A DNA stretch of 64,000 nt from an uncultured Bacilli bacterium (lineage in GTDB: Bacteria > Bacillota_I > Bacilli_A > RF39 > UBA660). This document shows, in pieces, positions 1 to 9,140 of the stretch. The notes under the pieces are model-generated. The model was not told the origin of the DNA. It worked only from the letters and a program-made list of their open reading frames with translations, and did not search any database. A program made the position numbers and the translations under genes. How positions within the stretch are numbered: position 1 is the stretch's first letter; each line of letters begins with the position of its first letter. The stretch lies in contig CAKOJQ010000002.1 in NCBI GenBank assembly GCA_934090795.1, forward strand, positions 103,971 to 167,970, in the 5' to 3' direction.

Positions 1-612
1 AAAAGTAATGATAAATTTTCTAATGAAGCATTATACTGTTATTTAAGATATGGTGAAATTGAGTCAAATAAAGTAAGTTATCCTAAATTTAACATTTTAT
101 TATTAAATGAAAATTTATCTAAGTTACGTAAACTTGCAAATGATTCATTTATTAATCAATTTAATAAATTAAAGGAAATTTTATTTAGTTGTGGTATATC
201 ACTCATATTTGAACCAGAACTACCTCAAACTTATATTAATGGAGTATCATATATGATTAATCCTAATAAAGCCATTATCATGCTAAGTGATAGAGGTAAA
301 AAAGATGATATTATTTGGTTTACTTTTTTTCATGAAATAGGTCATTTGCTTAAACATAGTAGAAAAGAAGTATTTGTTGATTTAGATAATAAAGAAGAAA
401 ATAATATTGAAAAAGAAGCAGATAAATTTGCTAGAAATATTTTAATACCAGATAAAAGTTATAATGAGTTTATTAGAAAAAATAACGTATTTACAGAAGA
501 AAATTTAAAAGATTTTTCAAAAAGAGTTAATATATTACCAGGAATACTTGTTGGAAGACTTCAGAAAGATGGTTTAATTAAATGGAATGAATTTAATTAT
601 TTAAAAAATTAG
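1..612 (+). CDS. ImmA/IrrE-family metallopeptidase, 5'-truncated by window edge
   Basis: The reading frame is open from base 1, so the first in-frame ATG (253) is internal and the N-terminus lies outside the window. The visible part carries the HExxH zinc motif as FFHEIGHLLKH, followed by a conserved ExEADKFARNILIP segment, the usual arrangement in ImmA/IrrE peptidases. Family members are often fused to an N-terminal XRE helix-turn-helix (HigA-like antitoxins or phage/ICE regulators) and cleave repressor proteins. Whether an HTH is present here cannot be seen. The neighbouring ART-like gene suggests an accessory or defence context. Family assignment is secure; the role is inferred. Confidence 0.8.
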   Translation, partial: KSNDKFSNEALYCYLRYGEIESNKVSYPKFNILLLNENLSKLRKLANDSFINQFNKLKEILFSCGISLIFEPELPQTYINGVSYMINPNKAIIMLSDRGKKDDIIWFTFFHEIGHLLKHSRKEVFVDLDNKEENNIEKEADKFARNILIPDKSYNEFIRKNNVFTEENLKDFSKRVNILPGILVGRLQKDGLIKWNEFNYLKN

Positions 613-734
613 TTATTTATATATTTTTAATAATTTATTGTTGTTATTATTAATAAGCTATATAATAAATATGTGTATAAGACGATTTTGAAAAAATATT
701 TTATGATAAAGGTAATTGCTTTGTATTTGTTAGG

Positions 735-794
735 GGATTGAGACTAATCCTTGTAAATTGGAAGGAGAGAGAGACCAAGATTTGTCTACTTGGT
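735..794 (+). promoter_or_regulatory. two-hairpin leader with a displaced Shine-Dalgarno
   Basis: Two short perfect hairpins precede the next gene: GGATT/AATCC (735-739 with 746-750) and ACCAAG/CTTGGT (774-779 with 789-794). A strong ribosome-binding site, GAAGGAG at 761-767, lies between them, about 36 bases before the ATG at 804. An in-frame TAG at 795-797 rules out an earlier start. The second hairpin could bring the SD close to the start codon or act as a switch. This is a structural observation only. Confidence 0.4.
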
Positions 795-803
795 TAGTGT
801 TTT

Positions 804-1526
804 ATGAAATTAGTAGATTTAAATTCATTAGATAGGGAAAAAACATATTATCATTTTACACCTAGATATAATTATGAGAGTATATGTGAAAAAGGACTTT
901 TAGCTAAAATTGGTAGCAATGCGAATGGTATTGAAAAAACACCTAAAGTGTTTTTTGCTATTGGAAATTTAGGTTTTCTTAAAATATGTGATGTATGGAT
1001 AAATTGGTTTATTTATAAAATTGCTTTATATGATAATGTACTTAAATATAATGATATTTCAATAGATGAAAAAATGAATTTAAAAAGACAATTTAAAAAT
1101 AGATTTATAAAAGGTGCTTTTTATAGTGATGATTATATAATAAAGGCATTTGAAATGATGAGGCATGAGTTAGAAAATGATATTATGTTTAAATTAAATT
1201 TAGATGAAAGTGATTATGATTTAAATGATATTGATGAAGCAAAAACTAATGAAAGAGAAGAGTTTATTAATAGAATGTATCTTGGAAATATAACAAGTTT
1301 AGATAAAGTTGAGTTATTTAATATGCATACGAAGAGCAATCTTGGAATTAATAATGATAAAATAGAAAAAATTATTTGTGAAAATAATGATTCAGCTTTA
1401 TACATATTAAAAGAAATATATAATAAAGAAAAACAAAATAATATGAATTTAAAGTTTGGTTTTCTTGATAAATTTATAGAATATGTATATGGTTTAAATT
1501 TAAATATTAAATCTCAAAGGATGTAA
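804..1526 (+). CDS. putative ADP-ribosyltransferase-like protein
   Basis: A 240-residue soluble protein with no signal peptide or membrane segment. The N-terminus has a YYHFTPRYNYESICEKGLL segment followed by KTPKVFFA. This pattern (His-Phe-Thr, then a Ser-Ile/Gly-Leu helix, then a VFF strand) resembles the NAD-binding start of DarT/RNA 2'-phosphotransferase-like ART folds. The rest is Lys/Asn/Glu-rich and unrecognised. It stands alone between the ImmA/IrrE gene and rluB with its own unusual leader, so it may be a toxin or an accessory modifying enzyme. The family call rests on a short motif read by eye; an unrelated hypothetical protein is possible. Confidence 0.4.
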   Translation: MKLVDLNSLDREKTYYHFTPRYNYESICEKGLLAKIGSNANGIEKTPKVFFAIGNLGFLKICDVWINWFIYKIALYDNVLKYNDISIDEKMNLKRQFKNRFIKGAFYSDDYIIKAFEMMRHELENDIMFKLNLDESDYDLNDIDEAKTNEREEFINRMYLGNITSLDKVELFNMHTKSNLGINNDKIEKIICENNDSALYILKEIYNKEKQNNMNLKFGFLDKFIEYVYGLNLNIKSQRM

Positions 1527-1607
1527 AATATAGATTTAATTTATTTCTTATTTTAGTTTATTTATTATGATGATTTTGCTAAAATAAATGAGTAAGGAGT
1601 GATCTAA

Positions 1608-2321
1608 GTGGAAAGATTACAAAAAATAATTGCTGAATCAGGTTTTACTTCAAGAAGAAAAGCTGAAGAATTAATAAATTCTGGAAAAGTATATGTAAAT
1701 GGGGTTAAGGTTACTAAACTTGGTACTAAAGCTAGTTTTGGAGATTTAATAGTTGTTAATGGAGTAACTTTAAATAAAGCAGATTATGTTTATTTTTTAT
1801 TAAATAAACCAAGAGGTGTTATTTCCTCTGCATCAGATGATAAAAAAAGAAAAACAGTTGTTGATTTAATCGATACAGATAAAAGAATTTATCCCATTGG
1901 AAGACTAGACTATGATACTACTGGTTTATTACTACTTACTAATGACGGAGAACTAACAAATATTTTAACTCATCCTAAAAATAAAGTTCCTAAGAAATAT
2001 GTTGCAAAATTAAATAAATTTATGGATATTGCTGATTTAAAAAAATTAGAAAAAGGAATTGATGTTGATGGTAGAAAATGTGTTCCAACAAGAGTTAAAT
2101 TAAAGAAAAATGATGCCATTAAGAATTATGCTATAGTTGAAATAACTATTATTGAAGGAAGAAATCATATTATTAAGAAAGTATTTGAAAACTTAGGATA
2201 CTTAGTTGATAAATTAACAAGAGTAGAATATGCATTTTTAAATGTTGATAAATTAAAAAGCGGTGAATATCGTAGTTTAACTATAAAGGAAGTAAAAAAA
2301 CTTTATGAATATAAAAATTGA
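1608..2321 (+). CDS. rluB: RsuA/RluB-family rRNA pseudouridine synthase
   Basis: A 237-residue pseudouridine synthase that isomerises a uridine in 23S (RluB-type) or 16S (RsuA-type) rRNA. An N-terminal S4 RNA-binding domain (residues about 2-60, LQKIIAESGFTSRRKAEELI) precedes the catalytic domain, with the signature GRLDYDTTGLLLLTNDGEL near residue 103, including the catalytic Asp. The start is a GTG at 1608, chosen because AAGGAGTG sits at good spacing and because the S4 domain begins there. The 3' end overlaps rlmD by 17 bases, suggesting translational coupling of two rRNA-modifying enzymes. Confidence 0.9.
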   Translation: MERLQKIIAESGFTSRRKAEELINSGKVYVNGVKVTKLGTKASFGDLIVVNGVTLNKADYVYFLLNKPRGVISSASDDKKRKTVVDLIDTDKRIYPIGRLDYDTTGLLLLTNDGELTNILTHPKNKVPKKYVAKLNKFMDIADLKKLEKGIDVDGRKCVPTRVKLKKNDAIKNYAIVEITIIEGRNHIIKKVFENLGYLVDKLTRVEYAFLNVDKLKSGEYRSLTIKEVKKLYEYKN

Positions 2322-3492
2322 AAAATATGATAATCAAGGTAGAGGAATAGGTTATTTAAACAAAAAGATTGTCTTTGTACCTAACACAGTTATTGGAGAA
2401 ACAGTAGAAATTGAAATAGTAGAAGAAAAAGATAAGTATATAGTTGGTAAGGTAATAAATGTTATAAGTCCTTCAACTATAAGAATTAAAAGTAAATGTC
2501 CTTATTATGATAGGTGTGGTGGATGTGAATTTATGCATTTATCAATGGATGAAGAACTAAGAATCAAAACTAATATATTAACTGATTTATTAAAAAGAAA
2601 TAATATAGACGTACCTAATATTAATGTAATCCAAAGTAATAATAAATATAATTATCGTAATAAAGTAACTTTAAAAATAGTTAATAATGAATTTGGTTAT
2701 TATAATTCAGGAACTCATAACTTTACTAAAATAGATTATTGTTATCTTGCTAAAGATTCTATTAATAATATAATTAAAAGTTATAATTTATTTAAAGTAT
2801 CAAGTGGAGAAATAACTATTAGATCTAATTATAATGATGAAATATTAATAAAGATAACTAGTAATGAAAAAGTAGATGTTGATATTGAAAAGTTAATTAA
2901 TGATAATAAAATAGTTGGAATTATTGTTAATGATAAGGTCATTTATGGGGAAAATGATTATATAGAAAAAGTAAATAATTATTTATTTAAAGTTAATATT
3001 AATTCTTTCTTTCAAGTTAATTTAAATATATTAGAAAAAATAGAGAAGATTTTACATACTAAAAAATATCATAATGTGGTTGATTTATATTGTGGTGTTG
3101 GTACTCTTGGAATGTTTGTTAATAAAGATAAATTATATGGTATTGAAATAGTTAAAGATGCTGTTATTAATGCTAGTATTAATGCTAAAATAAATAAACA
3201 AAATAATATGTATATGTTAGGTGATTCTTCTAAAATATCTAAAATAGATAGTGATATAGACTGTATTATTATTGATCCACCAAGAAGTGGATTAAATAAA
3301 GAAACTATGAAAAATATTGTAACTATTAAACCAGATAATTTAATATATATGTCTTGTAATCCATTAACATTCGTAAGAGATATGCAAATATTAAATAAGA
3401 TATATAACGTAGATGAGTTTTACTATTTAGAGATGTTTCCTAGAACAAAACATATGGAGTGTGTTTCAATGCTAAGCCGAAAAACCCAGTAA
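2305..3492 (+). CDS. rlmD: 23S rRNA (uracil-C5) methyltransferase, RlmD/RlmCD (TrmA) family
   Basis: SAM-dependent uracil-5-methyltransferase of 395 residues. A TRAM domain occupies roughly residues 1-55. An iron-sulfur type cysteine cluster follows (CPYYDRCGGCEF). The SAM-binding motif DLYCGVGTLGMF lies near residue 260, then IIDPPRSGL and the catalytic-Cys motif YMSCNP near residue 350. Bacilli usually have one or two paralogues (RlmCD) that methylate U747/U1939; which position is modified cannot be told here. It overlaps and probably is co-translated with rluB. Confidence 0.9.
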   Translation: MNIKIEKYDNQGRGIGYLNKKIVFVPNTVIGETVEIEIVEEKDKYIVGKVINVISPSTIRIKSKCPYYDRCGGCEFMHLSMDEELRIKTNILTDLLKRNNIDVPNINVIQSNNKYNYRNKVTLKIVNNEFGYYNSGTHNFTKIDYCYLAKDSINNIIKSYNLFKVSSGEITIRSNYNDEILIKITSNEKVDVDIEKLINDNKIVGIIVNDKVIYGENDYIEKVNNYLFKVNINSFFQVNLNILEKIEKILHTKKYHNVVDLYCGVGTLGMFVNKDKLYGIEIVKDAVINASINAKINKQNNMYMLGDSSKISKIDSDIDCIIIDPPRSGLNKETMKNIVTIKPDNLIYMSCNPLTFVRDMQILNKIYNVDEFYYLEMFPRTKHMECVSMLSRKTQ

Positions 3493-3642
3493 AATAAGTG
3501 CTTCTGAAAAATGGAAAAATGCAAAAAAGTAAAAAAATCCAAATTTTTAAGCCTTAAAAATAGGATTGTATGTATGTAATTTGTTTCCACAAACTAGGTT
3601 AATATATGAATCATTTATACTTACTATACGATGAGATAATAA

Positions 3643-4053
3643 ACAGAAAATAATAAAAAAATAACTTATGACGATTGTAAAGATATTATTAAGAAGCTAA
3701 GATTTAATGAAGAAAGTGATTTGTTTGTAATAGAAAGAGACAATGGACTTAAATCATTTATTGGTAATATATATCAAAGTTTTGATGGAAATGATGTATA
3801 TAATTCAATTGAAGAAAAAGCCTCTAATTTCTTATATATGATTGTTAAGGATCATGTCTTTGTTGATGGTAATAAAAGAATTGCAGCAACATTATTTATC
3901 TATTTTCTATCTTTTTATGGAATATTAAAAATAGATAATGATCAAGTAATTGATAATAATACACTAACAGCGATTACACTATTAATTGCTGAATCAAGCC
4001 CAAAAGAAAAAGACATTATTATTGATTTAATTATGAATTTTTTAATTAGATAA
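3643..4053 (+). pseudogene. Fic/Doc domain fragment, N-terminally truncated
   Basis: The frame is open from 3643 (preceding stop TAA at 3640-3642) and encodes the C-terminal Fic/Doc core with the motif HVFVDGNKRIAA, i.e. HxFxDGNKR with the catalytic His and anion-binding loop intact. Full-length Fic/RhuM-type proteins have a large N-terminal part that is missing here. There is no convincing ribosome-binding site; the first usable start, TTG at 3721, would give about 110 residues. The upstream 150 bases after rlmD contain no other coding sequence I can recognise. Most likely a decayed toxin/AMPylase remnant, although a short Doc-like protein cannot be excluded. Confidence 0.6.
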
Positions 4054-4152
4054 GTATTCATAAAAATAGTAATTTGCAAAAGTAAACTTTAAGTATGTGT
4101 AAAAATTTAGTGTTATAAAATATAATTTTAATTGTTGAAGGGAGAGATTTAT

Positions 4153-4875
4153 ATGAATCAAGAAAAAATAGGAAAATTTATTTCAACAATGAGAAAGAAA
4201 AAGGATTTAACACAAGAACAACTTGCCGAAAAATTAAATGTAAGTAAGAATGCAGTAAGTAAATGGGAAAGAGGATTGAATCTACCAGATGCTTCAATTA
4301 TGCAAGATGTTTGTAGTATATTAGATATTTCTTTAAATGAATTATTTGCTGGTGAAAAATTAAACAAAGATGAGCAAATAAAACACTCTGAACAAACTAT
4401 AATTAATATTTTAAAGAATCAAAAGCATAGAAATAAAATATATAAAATATGTCTATCAATTTTGATTGTAGTTGTATTAATTATTATTGGGAGATTTACT
4501 TTAATTAAAATGGGATATATAATGGATGATAATTTAAAATATACACAAGTCTATATTGCTGAATATGGGAATGTAAAAGGAAACGTAGATATTAATTCAT
4601 TTGGAAAAAAGAATATTGCTTTTGATATTGGAGCAAATAAATATGGAGAAGCAGTATTTAAAAATCCTAGTAAAGCACTTAAAGTATTAAAGAGAGACTA
4701 TAAAGATGGTATAAAGCTAATTCAAAAAGAATTTAATTTATTGCCATTAAATATGTTTAACTATAAATCATATGGAACATTTGGATGGCAAGTAACAATT
4801 GGTACAGAAGAAGAAAAAGAACAAGCAATATTTGTTTCATCATTTATGGATATATATGAAAATAGTTTTAACTAA
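4153..4875 (+). CDS. membrane-anchored XRE-family transcriptional regulator
   Basis: A 240-residue protein. Residues about 5-62 form an XRE/Cro helix-turn-helix (LTQEQLAEKLNVSKNAVSKWERG). One transmembrane helix follows near residues 98-118 (IYKICLSILIVVVLIIIG), then an extracellular-side domain of about 110 residues that I do not recognise. ATG 4153 is preferred over an upstream TTG at 4132 because AAGGGAGAG lies just upstream at good spacing. HTH plus membrane helix suggests a regulator that senses something at the envelope. It is monocistronic; the target is unknown. Confidence 0.8.
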   Translation: MNQEKIGKFISTMRKKKDLTQEQLAEKLNVSKNAVSKWERGLNLPDASIMQDVCSILDISLNELFAGEKLNKDEQIKHSEQTIINILKNQKHRNKIYKICLSILIVVVLIIIGRFTLIKMGYIMDDNLKYTQVYIAEYGNVKGNVDINSFGKKNIAFDIGANKYGEAVFKNPSKALKVLKRDYKDGIKLIQKEFNLLPLNMFNYKSYGTFGWQVTIGTEEEKEQAIFVSSFMDIYENSFN

Positions 4876-5013
4876 TTCGACAACTTACAATTTATGTTAG
4901 CTAAATAACATGTTATTAACATACAAAAAAACTAGTTTGCTCATGCATATAGAATATATTATAAATAAACATACGATTGTAGTATAAGTACAACAAAATT
5001 ATTTTAGTAGAAA

Positions 5014-6720
5014 ATGAGTGGTATGAAAATGGTAGATTTTAATAAATTTAGTTATAAAAAAATTGAATATGATTATGAAAAAAATATTATTATTGATTTA
5101 ATAAATAAATTAAAAATGACTGATAACGTTAATGAGTATATTGAATTAGTAAGAAAAATAAATAGTATTCAAAATTTAATTGAAGAAATGTACGATTATG
5201 CTGATATTAGAAATATGAGAGATATTAATAATAATTATTGGTGTGATGAAATAAATTATTGGAATGATTATAAACCGAAGTTTGATGCTTTATTCATTCC
5301 TTTTTATGAAGAATTAATTAATTCTAAGTTTAAAAAAGAATTAGAACAAATAGTTCCCGATAATTTTTTTAGAGTAGCTTTAAGTCAATTAAATTCTTTA
5401 TCTAATAATAATTTAGAACTTTTAAAACAAGAAAATGAATTAAAAACTAAATATCGTAATTTAAATAAAAGTAAGATTAATTTTAATGGTAAAGAACAAA
5501 CTTTAAATGCTGTTTCCGGATTATTTTCTGATCAAGATTCTAAAATAAGAAAGATGGCTCATGATGCAATTAATGATTTTTATTATGAACACAAGGATGA
5601 ATATCAAAATATTTTATTTGACTTAATTAAGATAAGAAATAGAATTGCTAAAAATATAGGCTATAAAAATTATGTTCAATATAGTTTAGTTAAATTAAAA
5701 AGATTTGGATATAATTATGCTGATATTAAATTATTTAGAGAAAACATTATTAAATATATAATTCCAATATGTAAAAATATGAATGAATTAAAGAATGAAG
5801 AGTTAACTTTAGATGTTATAAATTATTATGATACAATTTTCTTTAAAAAAATGCCAAACTTAAAAGTTTATGGTATTGATTTACTAAATGAATTAAAAAA
5901 CTCATTTGTAAAGGTTGATGATGAATTATCAAAATTATTTAATTTAATGTTAGAAAAAAATTATATTGATTTATGTCAAAATTCTGGAAAAGTTAATTTT
6001 AGTATAACGAATTATTTGGTTTGTGTAGGAATGCCTGTAATAACAGGCAATTTTAAGAATTCTTATTTAGATTTACAAACAGTTACTCATGAAATGGGAC
6101 ATTCTTTTCAAAAATATTGTTCAAGTAAAGAAGATAAAAATTATATTATATCTCCATTACTTAAATATCCTACCATGGAAATAGCAGAAATGTTTTCTTA
6201 TGCTATGGAACTAATAATGATGAATAAGGTATCTAACATTTTTTCTGAAGATGATTACAATAAATATCAATTTATTAAGATATATAATTTGGTTTCACAA
6301 TTACCATATATATGTGCTGTAGATGAATTTCAAGAGATAATATATTCGAAAGAAGATTTGCAATTATATGAAATAAATAAAATCTGGTTAAAATTATCAA
6401 AAAAATATCATTTAGAAATAAGTAATAGTGGCAATAAAAACTTAAATGATGGTGGATATTATTATCGTCAATCTCATGTATTTTTAGATCCGTTTTATTA
6501 TATTGATTATGCTTTGTCATATTTTGGAGCATTATCTATATGGAATAGTTCCAAAGAAAATTTAGATTTATTTAAACAAATTGCTAGAGTAGCATCTTAT
6601 TATTCTTTTAAAGATTTAATCGAAAAATATAATATGCCAAATCCATTTGATAGTGAAAATGTTAAAATTATTTCATCTAATCTTAATGATGAATTAATTA
6701 AAAAAAGAATATTAAAATAG
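5014..6720 (+). CDS. pepF: M3-family oligoendopeptidase (PepF-like)
   Basis: Cytosolic zinc endopeptidase of about 568 residues, the usual length for M3 oligoendopeptidases, which cleave short peptides. The gluzincin motif HEMGH is in TVTHEMGHSFQ near residue 359. The third zinc ligand is provided by TMEIAEMFS about 25 residues later. Three in-frame ATGs (5014, 5023, 5029) are possible; a GAGTGG sequence 8 bases before 5029 favours that one, but the difference is only five residues. Neighbouring genes do not suggest a specific substrate. Confidence 0.88.
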   Translation: MSGMKMVDFNKFSYKKIEYDYEKNIIIDLINKLKMTDNVNEYIELVRKINSIQNLIEEMYDYADIRNMRDINNNYWCDEINYWNDYKPKFDALFIPFYEELINSKFKKELEQIVPDNFFRVALSQLNSLSNNNLELLKQENELKTKYRNLNKSKINFNGKEQTLNAVSGLFSDQDSKIRKMAHDAINDFYYEHKDEYQNILFDLIKIRNRIAKNIGYKNYVQYSLVKLKRFGYNYADIKLFRENIIKYIIPICKNMNELKNEELTLDVINYYDTIFFKKMPNLKVYGIDLLNELKNSFVKVDDELSKLFNLMLEKNYIDLCQNSGKVNFSITNYLVCVGMPVITGNFKNSYLDLQTVTHEMGHSFQKYCSSKEDKNYIISPLLKYPTMEIAEMFSYAMELIMMNKVSNIFSEDDYNKYQFIKIYNLVSQLPYICAVDEFQEIIYSKEDLQLYEINKIWLKLSKKYHLEISNSGNKNLNDGGYYYRQSHVFLDPFYYIDYALSYFGALSIWNSSKENLDLFKQIARVASYYSFKDLIEKYNMPNPFDSENVKIISSNLNDELIKKRILK

Positions 6721-6735
6721 GAAAGAATAGATTTT

Positions 6736-7011
6736 ATGTTAAAGATTAATGATAAAAATATTGATTGTATTTTAAAAAAAGAGATAAAAGTAATTAAATG
6801 TATTGTTGATAAAAATGAAGGATTTGGAATAGAAATAAATGTCAATTTTACTATAAATAACATAAATGGTTATTTTACATTAAATTTCGCTCATGAAAAT
6901 AATAATAACATTAATACATTTATTAATAAGACGTATAAAGGAAATTGTTTTAGTGGTAATGGAGATATTTTATTAGAAATATTTGATACTAATAATTTTT
7001 ATGCTAGTTAA
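6736..7011 (+). CDS. small hypothetical protein, possibly nonsense-truncated
   Basis: A 91-residue unrecognised, probably beta-rich protein lying 15 bases after the M3 peptidase gene and probably co-transcribed with it. The TAA at 7009-7011 is followed in the same frame, one codon later, by another open stretch (7015-7128). The two parts may therefore be one gene of about 130 residues interrupted by a single nonsense codon. No motif is recognised. Confidence 0.5.
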   Translation: MLKINDKNIDCILKKEIKVIKCIVDKNEGFGIEINVNFTINNINGYFTLNFAHENNNNINTFINKTYKGNCFSGNGDILLEIFDTNNFYAS

Positions 7012-7014
7012 ATA

Positions 7015-7128
7015 ATGGAGGATATAACTATTAAGCTTAATTATAAATATGGGAAAATACATGCATTAATTACACTTAATGATGAAATTATCAATTTAAT
7101 TTATGATGATTATTTAAATTTGATTTAA
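7015..7128 (+). CDS. 37-residue ORF, in frame with the preceding gene
   Basis: Begins MEDITIKLNYKYGK and ends at TAA 7126-7128. It is in the same frame as 6736-7011 and only separated from it by TAA-ATA. It has no clear ribosome-binding site of its own, which favours the interpretation that it is the tail of a nonsense-interrupted gene rather than an independent small protein. Confidence 0.35.
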   Translation: MEDITIKLNYKYGKIHALITLNDEIINLIYDDYLNLI

Positions 7129-7325
7129 TTTAATAAAAAATATATATAGATTAAAAATTAGCTGAAATTCAACTTGATTAAAATTAATAAATCGTAATGT
7201 TAAAAAAATTTGGAAGGAATTGTGTAAATGATTTTTACTATTTTAATTTTATCTAAGAACTAAAAATGAAATATGGAATTTTTAGTAATAAATAATGTAA
7301 ATAATGTAAATAAAGGAGAAATCTA

Positions 7326-8012
7326 ATGAATAAACCAATTATTGGAATTGTAGCAAAACATTATGCTACATATAAAAGTAATAAAATTGATACATTTATA
7401 AGGGATGAAGTAAAACAAGCAGTATTTGATAATGGAGGAATAGCTATTGGAATATTACCTGTAGAAACTGCTATAAATTATTGTGGAGATAATTGGAAAT
7501 ATAATTTATCTATGGAGGAAAAAGAAAATTTAATTACTCAATTAAAATTATGTGATGGCATTATTTTACAAGGTGGTGCAGATACAGATAATTATGAAAT
7601 TATAATTGCTAAATACTGTTATGAAAATAATATTCCAATACTTGGCATATGTGCTGGACAAAATAACATAGCTAGAGCACTAGGAGGTACTACTTATAAA
7701 ATTCAAAATCCAGATAAACATAATAATGCATTTGATGAATATGTACATAATATTAAAATTGATAAGGATTCGATATTTTATAATATAGTTAATACAAGTA
7801 TGATGATGGTAAATTCTAGACATAAAAAAACTATAGAAAATTGTCCGATGCTTGATAAAGTTGCATTTTGTGAAGATGGATATCCAGATGTAATTGAGTC
7901 CAAAAACAAAAAATTCTATATAGGTGTTAGATTTCATCCAGAAAGTTTATATAAAAAAGATGAAAAAATGAACAAGATTTTTAAAGAGTTTATAAATATT
8001 TGCAAACAATAG
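7326..8012 (+). CDS. class-I glutamine amidotransferase, peptidase C26 (PuuD-like)
   Basis: A 228-residue protein with the features of gamma-glutamyl hydrolases of the C26/PuuD group: LCDGIILQGGADTD, the nucleophile elbow GICAGQN (catalytic Cys) and the C-terminal FHPES segment carrying the catalytic His-Glu. Such enzymes hydrolyse gamma-glutamyl amide bonds, for example gamma-glutamyl-GABA; the substrate here is unknown. AAAGGAG is well placed before the ATG. Upstream, a 9-base unit (AATAATGTA) is repeated in tandem next to the RBS. It is monocistronic. Confidence 0.8.
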   Translation: MNKPIIGIVAKHYATYKSNKIDTFIRDEVKQAVFDNGGIAIGILPVETAINYCGDNWKYNLSMEEKENLITQLKLCDGIILQGGADTDNYEIIIAKYCYENNIPILGICAGQNNIARALGGTTYKIQNPDKHNNAFDEYVHNIKIDKDSIFYNIVNTSMMMVNSRHKKTIENCPMLDKVAFCEDGYPDVIESKNKKFYIGVRFHPESLYKKDEKMNKIFKEFINICKQ

Positions 8013-8219
8013 GAATTAAATGGATAAGTATAAGAAAAACGATATAGCTTTTGAATTATTATTATAAGTATTTTATGGAGTATCATCTAACATAGATAAC
8101 ATTTATAAATAACATTAATTTTTATTAGAAGATAGTTAAAAATTCTAATAAAAAATAAAATTAAATTTTAATGCAATAATTTACTATTTTAAAACGTTAA
8201 TATATTGGAAGGTAAAGTT

Positions 8220-8242
8220 ATTCATTCATTAAGTGAATGAAT
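8220..8242. repeat. 9-bp perfect inverted repeat
   Basis: ATTCATTCA and TGAATGAAT are separated by a 5-base loop (TTAAG), 18 bases upstream of the ATG of the lipoprotein gene and just after a GGAAGG sequence. It could be an operator or an RNA hairpin controlling access to the start region. No U-run follows, so it is unlikely to be a terminator. Confidence 0.4.
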
Positions 8243-8259
8243 TAGAAAAGGAATTTATA

Positions 8260-9030
8260 ATGAAGAAAATATTATGTTTATTTGGAATACTTGTTATATT
8301 AACTGGTTGTTCTAAAAAAGTTAGCAATGATGCAACATTAAGTGTATCAAAAGATAATAAAATCGAAGTACAAGAGTTTAATAAATACTCGGAGTTAAAT
8401 GATAGAATTATTTACATAGAAACTAAACTAAATGATGTTTATTATAACGAAGATGGTAAAAAGTATTCTTTAAAAGAATATATTAAAACTATTGATGATG
8501 TTAAAAAAATAACAAGTTTGCTAGATGATTATCGAAGTTATGACGATGGAGGATCACAATTATTTTCATCAAAAGAATATGATTTAAGTATTTTAATTTG
8601 TAATAAAATTAATGGAACATCAGATATTTATATAGGTGATTCAAATATGAATTATATTAATCCTATGTGTAATAGTGATGATGCGATATTAAGTGTATCG
8701 AAAGATAATAAAATCGAAGTACAAGAATTTAATAAATACTCAGAGTTTAATGGAGGAGTTGTTTATCTAGAAACTAAATTAAAAGATGTATATTATAACA
8801 AAGATGGTAAAAAATATTCTTTAAAAGAATACATTAAAACTATTGATGATGTAAAAGAAATAACAAGTTATTTAGTAAGCCCTGGAACTTATGATGATGG
8901 TGGTTCAGAACAGTTTTCATCAAAAGAATATGATTTAAGTATTTTAATTTGTCGTAAAATGTCTGGTGGAAAACCTGATATTTACATAGGCGATTCAAAT
9001 ATGACTTATAGTGGTACTATGTGTGAATAG
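8260..9030 (+). CDS. lipoprotein with two tandem copies of one domain
   Basis: ATG 8260 is chosen because it starts a lipoprotein signal peptide (MKKILCLFGILVILTGCSK, lipobox LTGC) with AAAAGGA upstream. The mature protein consists of two near-identical halves of about 117 residues. Each begins SVSKDNKIEVQEFNKYSE, contains a KKYSLKEYIKTIDDVK segment and ends IYIGDSNM. The repeat is also visible in DNA (about 8329-8676 and 8680-9027), so the duplication is recent. The domain is not recognised; a surface-exposed binding role is possible. Confidence 0.75.
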   Translation: MKKILCLFGILVILTGCSKKVSNDATLSVSKDNKIEVQEFNKYSELNDRIIYIETKLNDVYYNEDGKKYSLKEYIKTIDDVKKITSLLDDYRSYDDGGSQLFSSKEYDLSILICNKINGTSDIYIGDSNMNYINPMCNSDDAILSVSKDNKIEVQEFNKYSEFNGGVVYLETKLKDVYYNKDGKKYSLKEYIKTIDDVKEITSYLVSPGTYDDGGSEQFSSKEYDLSILICRKMSGGKPDIYIGDSNMTYSGTMCE

Positions 9031-9051
9031 AGAATAATAATTCTCTTTTTA
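9029..9051 (+). terminator. rho-independent terminator after lipoprotein gene
   Basis: Perfect 7-bp stem AGAGAAT/ATTCTCT with a 4-base loop followed immediately by TTTTT. It overlaps the stop codon of the lipoprotein gene. Confidence 0.85.
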
Positions 9052-9140
9052 TATGTAAATTACTTATTTCTATTCCCAAAACTTTAAAAAAATTGACTTT
9101 TTGGGAATTGATAACTATAATTATATTAGGTGGTTAAGAA

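Noticed and set aside
3493..3642. Possible remaining 5' part of the Fic/Doc gene
   Set aside because: All frames between rlmD and 3643 are short and show no resemblance I can identify.
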